Source of the DNA: an uncultured Ruminococcus sp.
Lineage (GTDB): Bacteria > Bacillota > Clostridia > Oscillospirales > Acutalibacteraceae
Assembly (NCBI GenBank): GCA_937892835.1
Contig: CALBHM010000105.1
Coordinates: 1-7,817 of the forward strand
DNA: 7,817 bases
Reading direction: 5' to 3'
The first letter of the stretch is position 1, and every line of letters starts with the position of its first letter. Below the pieces are notes generated by a model. It was given only the letters and a program-made list of their open reading frames with translations. It ran no database searches and was not told the DNA's origin. This document shows, piece after piece, positions 1 to 4,948 of the stretch. A program made the translations under genes and the position numbers.

Positions 1-435
1 ATTCCAGTCCTGAGCCTCTGTTCCGCCTGCACCTGCGTGGAAGGTGAGGATGGCATTCTTGCTGTCGTACTCGCCCGAGAGCAGAGTGCTGAGAGTCTGA
101 GCGTCAAGCTCCTTGATAAAAGCGTCAACACTGTGCTGACACTCTTCAAGCATGTCGAGATCCTCTTCCTCGTCTGAAAGCTCGATCATAGTCAGATCGT
201 CCTCATAGGTTGCCTTAAGATTTTCATATTTCTGAATTTTGTTTTTAAGCGATGCGATTTTCTGAAGAACGACCTGCGTTCCGGCAACGTCGTCCCAAAA
301 TCCGTTCTCGGCTGTCTTTGCTTCCAGCTCGGTAACAGTCTTTTTCATTTCTTCCAAACCGAGTGCTTCACCCAGTTCTTTGAGCTTATCTTCATATTCA
401 AGCAAATGCAGTCTTAATTCTTCAAATTGTACCAT
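1..435 (-). CDS. prfB: Peptide chain release factor 2 (RF2), N-terminal part, gene truncated by the window edge
   Basis: RF2 recognises UGA and UAA stop codons on the ribosome and triggers release of the finished protein. The 145 visible residues start MVQFEELRLH and cover the helical N-terminal domain 1 (charged, coiled-coil-like, about residues 5-100). They end in the RF-family block SGEYDSKNAILTFHAGAGG followed by TEAQDW, which is highly diagnostic of RF2. The stop-codon recognition loop and the GGQ loop lie beyond position 1. The ATG at 435 is preceded by GAGG (446-443) with 7 nt spacing. Most bacterial prfB genes carry an in-frame UGA near codon 25 that needs a programmed +1 frameshift. 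Here the reading frame is continuous, with A24-L25-G26 where the shift site would be, so no recoding is needed. Identification is firm. Confidence 0.96.
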   Translation of the reverse strand, partial: MVQFEELRLHLLEYEDKLKELGEALGLEEMKKTVTELEAKTAENGFWDDVAGTQVVLQKIASLKNKIQKYENLKATYEDDLTMIELSDEEEDLDMLEECQHSVDAFIKELDAQTLSTLLSGEYDSKNAILTFHAGAGGTEAQDWN

Positions 436-478
436 TAGATTACCTCACAATACCATATACACATAGTTTTACTAATAG

Positions 479-507
479 ATTATATCGTAAAAATGGCTGT
501 ATGTAAA
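479..507 (-). promoter_or_regulatory. Sigma-A-type promoter for prfB
   Basis: On the minus strand, TTTACA (507-502) and TATAAT (484-479) are separated by exactly 17 nt. The -10 box is a perfect consensus and the -35 box matches TTGACA at four of six positions. Transcription would start near 472, giving a leader of about 37 nt before the prfB ATG at 435. Predicted by eye only. Confidence 0.75.
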
Positions 508-549
508 GAAAGATTTAAATAATATTTCCCAAAAAGTTCAAAAAAATGC

Positions 550-578
550 TACAATATACTTGACTCTTGTGTTATAAT
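550..578 (+). promoter_or_regulatory. Extended -10 promoter for the RING/DUF2628-galU pair
   Basis: TGTTATAAT at 570-578 is a perfect extended -10 element (TGnTATAAT). At 17 nt spacing the -35 position (550-555, TACAAT) is poor, which is usual when an extended -10 is present. A TTGACT at 560-565 looks like a -35 box but is only 7 nt from the -10, so it cannot pair with it. Transcription would begin near 585. This rules out translation starts upstream of about 590 and supports the ATG at 612. Confidence 0.65.
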
Positions 579-611
579 AATACCGTCAAATATGAAAACT
601 GGAGTAAATTG

Positions 612-1562
612 ATGAATTATACAGGAAAAATTTGCGACGGTTGCAGAGAACCGCTTAAAGACGGCGACGATATTGTCGTTTGCCCGGTATGCGGAACACC
701 TCAGCACCGAAGCTGTTACGAAAAAAATCATAAATGCGTCAATGAGTATCTCCACTCAACGGGCTTCACATGGACAGACCCCGAGGAAGAGAAGAGAAAG
801 GCGGAGGCAGAGCAGGTCGCTCAACAGGAGCAAAGACCGCCTGAGCAGCAATCACCTTTCGTTCAGGCAACGCCGCAGAGCATGGAATCCGTGTTCATGC
901 GCGGAGTGCTCTACGATCCGAAGGATGATATCGGCGGGGCAACGGTTGGCGAAGCTGCCGACTATATTCAGAATTCCGCTCCGAGATATATTTCCAAATT
1001 CATGAAGCAAAAGAAGAGCGGTAAGAAGCTCACATGGAATTGGGCGGCATTTTTCTTTGCGCCTTATTGGTTCTTTTACAGAAAACTTTACAAGGTCGGT
1101 GCAGTTTTTCTTGCACTCTCGGTTGCACTCAGCCTTGCAACGATTTCGCAGACCGAAAAGGTATACGGAGTTTATGAAAAAATGGTCTCAGTTCAGCAGG
1201 AGATAAACGAGCTTGTTAAGGGTAAGGAAGATCTCTCAGGCGAGGACAGTCAAAAGTTTGATAAGCTCTATGCCGAAGCGCAAAAGCTTACGAAGGCGGC
1301 AATCCCGACGCTTGCTATTATATTATTGATTCAAAAAGTCATTCCCAATACAATAGCGGCACTTATTGCAAACTATTTGCTCAAAAAAAGAATGCTCAGG
1401 GTTATCAGTCTTGCGCACGACGCATCGAAAGAACCTGATCTTATTAAGTATACAATAATGCGCAACGGCGGTGTTTCAGTTATTATGCCGATAATTGCAA
1501 TCATGGTGGATAATTATCTGCCGAGTCTGCTGTTGAACATTGCATATAAAATAAATTTCTGA
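612..1562 (+). CDS. Membrane protein with N-terminal RING-like zinc finger and DUF2628 region
   Basis: A 316-residue protein of unknown function. Residues 8-42 form a cross-brace zinc finger typical of prokaryotic RING-like domains: C8-x2-C11, C24-x2-C27, H32-x2-C35 and H40-x-C42, with the core VVCPVCGTPQHRSCYE. A charged Glu/Gln/Pro-rich linker follows (about 55-90). Next is a DPKDDIGGATVGEAADYI segment (about 102-119) of a kind I associate with clostridial DUF2628 proteins. Then comes the DUF2628 hallmark WNWAAFFFAPYWFFYRKLY (142-160) and hydrophobic segments near 162-178, 231-254 and 287-310, so the C-terminal half sits in the membrane. An in-frame reading from 567 would add 15 residues but begins inside the promoter. 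The ATG at 612 has GGAG at 601-604 with 7 nt spacing. galU starts 17 nt downstream, so the two are probably one transcript. The domain call is good; the role is unknown, and a ubiquitin-ligase-like activity should not be assumed. Confidence 0.85.
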   Translation: MNYTGKICDGCREPLKDGDDIVVCPVCGTPQHRSCYEKNHKCVNEYLHSTGFTWTDPEEEKRKAEAEQVAQQEQRPPEQQSPFVQATPQSMESVFMRGVLYDPKDDIGGATVGEAADYIQNSAPRYISKFMKQKKSGKKLTWNWAAFFFAPYWFFYRKLYKVGAVFLALSVALSLATISQTEKVYGVYEKMVSVQQEINELVKGKEDLSGEDSQKFDKLYAEAQKLTKAAIPTLAIILLIQKVIPNTIAALIANYLLKKRMLRVISLAHDASKEPDLIKYTIMRNGGVSVIMPIIAIMVDNYLPSLLLNIAYKINF

Positions 1563-1579
1563 TTTCAGGAGGACTTTTT

Positions 1580-2467
1580 ATGAAAATCAAGAAAGCCATA
1601 ATCCCAGCTGCAGGTCTCGGAACAAGAGTTCTGCCTGCATCAAAGGCAGTTCCGAAGGAGATGCTCAACATCGTTGACAAGCCGGCAATCCAGTACATTG
1701 TTGAGGAAGCTGCAGCGGCAGGCATTGAGGATATCCTCATAATCACAAACAGAGGCAAGGGTGTTATCGAGGATCATTTTGACCACAGCTACGAGCTTGA
1801 GGATAAGCTCGCAAAGAACCCGAGCAAGAAGAAGCTTTATGAGGATGTTCTTCACTGCTCAAACATTGCTAACGTTTATTTCCTTCGTCAGAAGGAAACA
1901 AAGGGTCTCGGTCACGCTATCATGTGTGCAAAGAGCTTTGTCGGCAACGAGCCTTTTGCTATTCTTTACGGCGATGACGTTATCATCAACAACGAATATC
2001 CCGTAACAAAGCAGCTTTGCGATGTTTTTGAAGCAACAGGCAAGGGCGTTGTAGGTGTTAAGGAAGTTCCGAGAAAGGACGTTCCTAAGTACTGCTCACT
2101 TGACGTAACACACCACGAGGACAACCCGAAGGTTATGGATGTTCACAACATCATCGAGAAGCCGACAGATGATCAGATCATGTCCTGCTATTCTATTCTC
2201 GGCCGTGTTGTTGCTCCGCCGCAGGTATTTGATTATCTCGCAGAGGACCTTGCAAATACTCCGGAAGGCGAGGAGCTTTATTTCACAGATACCCTTACCC
2301 GTCTCGGCAAGGAAGGCGACCTTCTTGCTCTTGATTTTGACGGAATCAGATATGATATGGGTAATAAGCTCGGCATCATGAAGGCTAACTGTGAGGTTGC
2401 TCTCAATCATGATGAAATCGGCGAAGACTTCAAGGCTTATATCAAGGACCTTGCAGCAAAGCTTTGA
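1580..2467 (+). CDS. galU: UTP--glucose-1-phosphate uridylyltransferase
   Basis: Makes UDP-glucose from UTP and glucose 1-phosphate in the cytoplasm, the sugar donor for glycolipids, teichoic acid decoration, capsule and galactose metabolism. At 295 residues it has normal bacterial GalU length. Visible motifs are the nucleotide-binding start AAGLGTRVLPASKAVPKEML (10-29), VDKPAIQYIVEEA (32-44), KGLGHAIMCAK (108-118), the metal-binding YGDDV (130-134), IIEKP (191-195), GRVVAPPQVF (208-217), LYFTDTLTRL (233-242) and YDMGNKLGIMKAN (258-270). The ATG follows AGGAGG (1567-1572) with 7 nt spacing. The gene ends in tandem stops TGA TAA and then a strong terminator. The upstream membrane protein gene is in the same orientation with no terminator between. 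The family is certain; which glucoside pathway it feeds cannot be read from here. Confidence 0.97.
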   Translation: MKIKKAIIPAAGLGTRVLPASKAVPKEMLNIVDKPAIQYIVEEAAAAGIEDILIITNRGKGVIEDHFDHSYELEDKLAKNPSKKKLYEDVLHCSNIANVYFLRQKETKGLGHAIMCAKSFVGNEPFAILYGDDVIINNEYPVTKQLCDVFEATGKGVVGVKEVPRKDVPKYCSLDVTHHEDNPKVMDVHNIIEKPTDDQIMSCYSILGRVVAPPQVFDYLAEDLANTPEGEELYFTDTLTRLGKEGDLLALDFDGIRYDMGNKLGIMKANCEVALNHDEIGEDFKAYIKDLAAKL

Positions 2468-2483
2468 TAAACATAATAAAATT

Positions 2484-2520
2484 AAGGCGTTCACTCTCAT
2501 TTGAGGGCGAACGCCTTTTT
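2484..2520. terminator. Bidirectional intrinsic terminator between galU and the convergent glycosyltransferase-like gene
   Basis: Perfect 9-bp stem AAGGCGTTC (2484-2492) with GAACGCCTT (2509-2517). One A/C mismatch is followed by five more pairs (2494-2498 with 2503-2507, one of them G-U) and an ATTT loop. A T run follows on the plus strand (2516-2520). On the minus strand the stem is followed by a T-rich TTAATTTTATT stretch, so it can also end the leftward gene that stops at 2528. Confidence 0.9.
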
Positions 2521-2527
2521 CTGATAT

Positions 2528-3541
2528 TTATATTTTAACATTCGCTTCTTTCAGCGAATTTGCAACCTGAACATCCGGACGAAGATAGTTCAGATAATAG
2601 TCACGGTTGTTTTTCTTCATTTCGTAGACCTTATCAGGATTGTCAAAAAGCATTTCAACGTGTTCCAAGCATTCGTCAACGCTTTCAAAGGCAAAATAAT
2701 TTTTGCCAATCTCAAAATCTCCTGTTACCTCGTAGCAAAAGGATTCATTTATAATTGCACGAGAGGCAGCGATATACTCACCGGTTTTCCAGCCGATTGA
2801 ACCGTGCAGACCCGTGCTGCCAATGCAAATGTCCGAGGCTTTCATTGTTTCAAGATAACAATCTCTCTTGGTAATTTTACCGGGCAGAATAAGCTCGGGA
2901 CAAAGCTTTCTTGCAAGCTTGCTGTCATAGATTCCCGTGATTGAATTGTTCGGGTATTCCTTTTGAAGGGCCTTTACAATACCGATTCGCATTGAATTGA
3001 CTTCATCAATATTTTTTGATGTGGTTTGCTTATCGCTCCAAAGACGGGTCATAAACAAAATTTTTTGCTTATCTTTTTTATTTGGAACGGCTTCAAATCG
3101 GTCATATGTGAAATACTTCAGCGGCTTTCTTCCCCTAAAAAAATTCACGGCTTCAAGCAGCCTTTTTGGGGAATTGCGATTGAAACAGTCGTTGCCGTTG
3201 CAAGTAGCAAGATAGTTGAAGCCCCACCGATATACTTTATCGGATTGTTCTTTAAAAAAGCTATGGTTAAGCTCGTCGGAAAAGCTGCGTTTAAAATAAA
3301 AATCGCAGGTTTTTATATATTTTTCAATTTCGTCAGGGTTGCGAAAATTATATCCGTCCGCCATATCGTATGCAAGACGTTTGCCGTCGGCAACAGCTTC
3401 CATAATACTCGCCGAGGGCAGATTGACATCTGTATTTATTTTTAACCGAAGCTTCCCTTGCTTTTCAAGCAGAATAAGCCCTGTCATAACCGAGCAAAGG
3501 TGCGGCGTTCTTGCGGGAATATTTATAGTTACGTCTGTCAT
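2528..3541 (-). CDS. Probable GT-B-type glycosyltransferase (glycosyltransferase family 1/CgeB-like)
   Basis: A 337-residue soluble protein without signal peptide or membrane segment. I do not recognise a named gene. The C-terminal half resembles the nucleotide-sugar-binding half of GT-B glycosyltransferases. It has a Rossmann-like first strand KILFMTRLW (160-168), a second KASDICIGSTGLHGSIG block (234-250) followed by WKTGEYIAASRAIINE (251-266), where a family protein binds the sugar nucleotide, and a helical tail NPDKVYEMKKNNRDYYLNYL (301-320) like the end of many such enzymes. The N-terminal half is less familiar and contains a Cys/Asn-rich stretch (113-124). A TTG at 3547 is in frame, but it lies only 1 nt from AGGAGG (3554-3549). 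The ATG at 3541 is 7 nt away and is the chosen start. It is convergent with galU and divergent from rplM, so it is a single-gene unit. Donor and acceptor are unknown. Confidence 0.72.
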   Translation of the reverse strand: MTDVTINIPARTPHLCSVMTGLILLEKQGKLRLKINTDVNLPSASIMEAVADGKRLAYDMADGYNFRNPDEIEKYIKTCDFYFKRSFSDELNHSFFKEQSDKVYRWGFNYLATCNGNDCFNRNSPKRLLEAVNFFRGRKPLKYFTYDRFEAVPNKKDKQKILFMTRLWSDKQTTSKNIDEVNSMRIGIVKALQKEYPNNSITGIYDSKLARKLCPELILPGKITKRDCYLETMKASDICIGSTGLHGSIGWKTGEYIAASRAIINESFCYEVTGDFEIGKNYFAFESVDECLEHVEMLFDNPDKVYEMKKNNRDYYLNYLRPDVQVANSLKEANVKI

Positions 3542-3564
3542 ACACAACCCTCCTATATAAAACT

Positions 3565-3593
3565 ATTATAGCATATATTACGGCCTGATTCAA
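3565..3593 (-). promoter_or_regulatory. Near-consensus promoter for the glycosyltransferase-like gene
   Basis: On the minus strand, TTGAAT (3593-3588), a 17-nt spacer and TATAAT (3570-3565), with an extended TGC just before the -10. Transcription should start near 3558, leaving a very short leader that carries the AGGAGG ribosome site at 3554-3549. No operator-like repeat is visible next to it. Confidence 0.82.
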
Positions 3594-3749
3594 TAAAAAG
3601 AGGGACAGCATAAATGATAATGCGTTGGCACATAGATTTTTTCTGAAAAATTTTCGTAAATTATTAGTGAGAAAAGTGTATGAAAAATGAAGAAAAAACG
3701 AGTATATGAGAGTTCGTGAATGATAAATTAAAAAATTGAGAAAAAGTTC
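3594..3749. other. AT-rich divergent spacer upstream of rplM, no gene seen
   Basis: Between the two divergent promoters lie about 155 AT-rich bases. I see no open frame of useful length, no tRNA-like structure, no terminator and no clear operator. An A/T-tract-rich upstream region could act as an UP element for the ribosomal protein promoter, but that is only inference. Confidence 0.5.
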
Positions 3750-3778
3750 TTGACTTAATCAAGGGGTTGTGTTAATAT
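3750..3778 (+). promoter_or_regulatory. Promoter of the rplM-rpsI operon
   Basis: TTGACT (3750-3755), a 17-nt spacer, and TAATAT (3773-3778) preceded by TGT, so the -10 is also extended. Transcription should begin near 3785, about 29 nt before the rplM ATG. An in-frame reading of rplM from 3769 would begin inside this promoter, which supports the later start at 3814. The short leader leaves no room for a large structured L13 leader. Confidence 0.8.
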
Positions 3779-3813
3779 ATTCGAGCAGTAAAAATTTATT
3801 TGGAGGTAAGTTT

Positions 3814-4242
3814 ATGTCAACTTATATGCCTAAGTCGGGCGACATCGTCCGCAAGTGGTATGTGCTTGACGCAGCGGGAAAGCCGCTTGGCCGTGTTGCG
3901 GCTGAGGCTGCGGTTCTTCTCCGTGGTAAGCATAAGCCCCAGTTCGCTCCTCACGCAGACTGCGGCGATCACGTTATCATAATCAATGCTGAGAAGGTTG
4001 TTCTTACAGGCAACAAGCTCGATCAGAAAATGTACTATCATCACACCGGTTACATCGGCAACATGAAGAAGGTTAAGTACAGCACTCTTATGCGTACAAA
4101 GCCGACTTTTGCTGTTGAGAAGGCTGTTAAGGGTATGATCCCTGACACAACAATCGGCCGTGAAGCACTCACAAGACTTCGTGTATATGCAGGCGCAGAT
4201 CATAAGCACGCTGCACAGAAGCCTGAAGAGTGGGCATTTTAA
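3814..4242 (+). CDS. rplM: 50S ribosomal protein L13
   Basis: An early-assembly protein of the large ribosomal subunit that binds 23S rRNA. At 142 residues it matches the usual bacterial L13 length exactly. Family features are the opening MPKSGDIVRKWYVLDAAGKP (5-24), LGRVAAEAAVLLRGKHKPQF (25-44), DHVIIINAEKVVLTGNKLDQ (52-71) and the L13 signature region around VKGMIPDTTIGREALTRLRV (105-124). The ATG at 3814 is preceded by GGAGGT (3802-3807) with 6 nt spacing. The alternative upstream start would add MLIYSSSKNLFGGKF, which is not L13-like and lies in the promoter. It is followed 18 nt later by rpsI, the conserved bacterial gene pair. Confidence 0.98.
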   Translation: MSTYMPKSGDIVRKWYVLDAAGKPLGRVAAEAAVLLRGKHKPQFAPHADCGDHVIIINAEKVVLTGNKLDQKMYYHHTGYIGNMKKVKYSTLMRTKPTFAVEKAVKGMIPDTTIGREALTRLRVYAGADHKHAAQKPEEWAF

Positions 4243-4260
4243 TGAAGGGAGGCAACAATA

Positions 4261-4659
4261 ATGTACGATTCTAATCCTTACTTCTACGGTACAGGCCGTA
4301 GAAAGAAATCAGTAGCTCGTGTTCGTGTTTATGCAGGTACGGGCAAGGTAACCATCAACGACAGAGACATTGATGATTATTTCGGACTTGAGACACTCAA
4401 GCTTATCGTTCGTCAGCCTCTCGAGCTTACAGGTACAACCGAGAAGTTCGATATCGTTTGCCGTGTTAACGGCGGCGGCGTAACAGGTCAGGCAGGTGCT
4501 ATCCGTCACGGTCTTTCAAGAGCTCTTCTTCAGTATGACGAATCACTTCGTTCAGCTCTCAAGAAGGCAGGATTCCTCACTCGTGACCCGAGAATGAAGG
4601 AAAGAAAGAAGTACGGTCTCAAAGGCGCTCGTCGTGCACCGCAGTTCAGCAAGAGATAA
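4261..4659 (+). CDS. rpsI: 30S ribosomal protein S9
   Basis: A small-subunit protein whose C-terminal tail reaches the P-site tRNA. At 132 residues it has normal length. Visible features are the start YFYGTGRRKKSVARVRVYAG (7-26), the S9 signature NGGGVTGQAGAIRHGLSRAL (70-89), TRDPRMKERKKYGLKGARRA (107-126) and the conserved C-terminal SKR. GGGAGG (4247-4252) lies 8 nt before the ATG. It is co-transcribed with rplM from the promoter at 3750-3778 and ended by the terminator at 4677-4714. Its last five codons and stop are found a second time about 150 bases downstream (see the repeat entries). Confidence 0.98.
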   Translation: MYDSNPYFYGTGRRKKSVARVRVYAGTGKVTINDRDIDDYFGLETLKLIVRQPLELTGTTEKFDIVCRVNGGGVTGQAGAIRHGLSRALLQYDESLRSALKKAGFLTRDPRMKERKKYGLKGARRAPQFSKR

Positions 4660-4733
4660 ATTTTATTTGTTATTTCAAGCCTCGAAAGAATCGCTCTTTC
4701 GGGGTTTTGTTTTTAACTGCGGTGTCCTCGCAG
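4642..4733 (+). repeat. Direct repeat copy 1: rpsI 3' end, stop, terminator and CTGCGG hairpin
   Basis: Runs from the Q128 codon of rpsI (CAG TTC AGC AAG AGA TAA) through the intrinsic terminator to the short hairpin CTGCGGTGTCCTCGCAG (4717-4733). The same order recurs at 4794-4889. A hand alignment gives about 81 identical positions in 96 columns, with 4 gap positions. The last 19 bases, from AACTGCGG to CTCGCAG, are identical in both copies. Confidence 0.92.
4677..4714 (+). terminator. Intrinsic terminator of the rplM-rpsI operon (T1)
   Basis: Stem CCTCGAAAGA (4680-4689) with TCTTTCGGGG (4695-4704), one G-U pair, and loop ATCGC. AAG/TTT adds three more weak pairs. The T-rich run TTTTGTTTTT (4705-4714) follows. 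It begins 17 nt after the rpsI stop. Confidence 0.92.
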
Positions 4734-4741
4734 CAAAGCCG

Positions 4742-4794
4742 CTGCGGTCGCAGACTAAAAACAGTCCACTGGACTGTTTTCTTAACGCTGCGAC
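4742..4794. repeat. Nested palindromic spacer between the two repeat copies
   Basis: Three inverted pairings are packed here. CTGCGgtCGCAG (4742-4753) is a near-continuous palindrome. GTCGCAG (4747-4753) pairs with CTGCGAC (4788-4794) as an outer arm. Inside it AAAACAGTCC (4758-4767) pairs perfectly with GGACTGTTTT (4771-4780) around a 3-nt loop. The inner hairpin has A-rich and T-rich flanks on both strands, so it could work as a terminator in either direction. The compact nested shape resembles small palindromic dispersed repeats, but dispersal cannot be judged from one window. Confidence 0.7.
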
Positions 4795-4889
4795 AGTTCT
4801 CAAAGAGATAAAAATTTTATCTTGTTATTTCAAACCCCGGAAGAAGTGTTCTTTTGGGGTTTTTGTTTATAACTGCGGTGTCCTCGCAG
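4794..4889 (+). repeat. Direct repeat copy 2: remnant rpsI tail plus second terminator
   Basis: Begins CAG TTC TCA AAG AGA TAA, which still spells Gln-Phe-Ser-Lys-Arg-stop, the C-terminus of S9, although no S9 gene body precedes it. The serine codon is TCA where rpsI itself has AGC, so all three bases differ while the amino acid is kept. It continues into a second terminator and an identical CTGCGGTGTCCTCGCAG hairpin (4873-4889). This looks like a fossil 3' end of a diverged rpsI copy. It is not expected to be translated. Confidence 0.85.
4832..4868 (+). terminator. Duplicate intrinsic terminator (T2)
   Basis: AAACCCCGGAAGAA (4832-4845) pairs with TTCTTTTGGGGTTT (4849-4862), with two G-U pairs, around a 3-nt loop, followed by TTTTTGTTT (4860-4868). 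It is the counterpart of T1 in repeat copy 2. Each stem change between the copies leaves a Watson-Crick or G-U pair, so the fold has survived the divergence. Confidence 0.88.
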
Positions 4890-4907
4890 TTGTTACACAG
4901 CTCAAAA

Positions 4908-4942
4908 AAATCCGCCGGATTTCTCCGACGGATTCTCTTTTT
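4908..4942. terminator. Terminator for the leftward phosphoesterase operon, also facing rpsI (T3)
   Basis: AATCCGCCGG (4909-4918) pairs with CCGACGGATT (4925-4934) with one internal C/A mismatch and a 6-nt loop. On the minus strand the stem is followed at once by a run of seven T (4910-4904), so it fits best as the terminator of the gene ending at 4949. On the plus strand the tail is TCTCTTTTT, also usable. Confidence 0.88.
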
Positions 4943-4948
4943 ATTTAA

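Noticed and set aside
560..565. TTGACT as the -35 box of the promoter before the RING/DUF2628 gene.
   Set aside because: It is only 7 nt from the TATAAT at 573-578, and no -10 lies 16-18 nt downstream of it.
567..611. N-terminal extension of the RING/DUF2628 protein (MCYNNTVKYENWSKL).
   Set aside because: The stretch overlaps the -10 element and predicted transcription start and lacks a ribosome site. The ATG at 612 has one.
3026..3445. A plus-strand 139-codon open frame opposite the glycosyltransferase-like gene.
   Set aside because: It is antisense to a gene with a near-consensus promoter and AGGAGG site, has no ribosome site of its own, and shows no recognisable motif.
3779..3813. Possible L13-type autoregulatory leader RNA upstream of rplM.
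   Set aside because: The predicted transcription start leaves only about 29 nt before the ATG and no stable hairpin is visible there, so a structured leader does not fit unless another promoter exists upstream.
4634..4948. A 104-codon plus-strand open frame overlapping the rpsI end, with internally repeated protein segments (NCGVLA twice).
   Set aside because: It runs through several terminators, has no ribosome site, and starts inside rpsI in another frame. The protein repeat simply reflects the DNA direct repeat staying in one frame.
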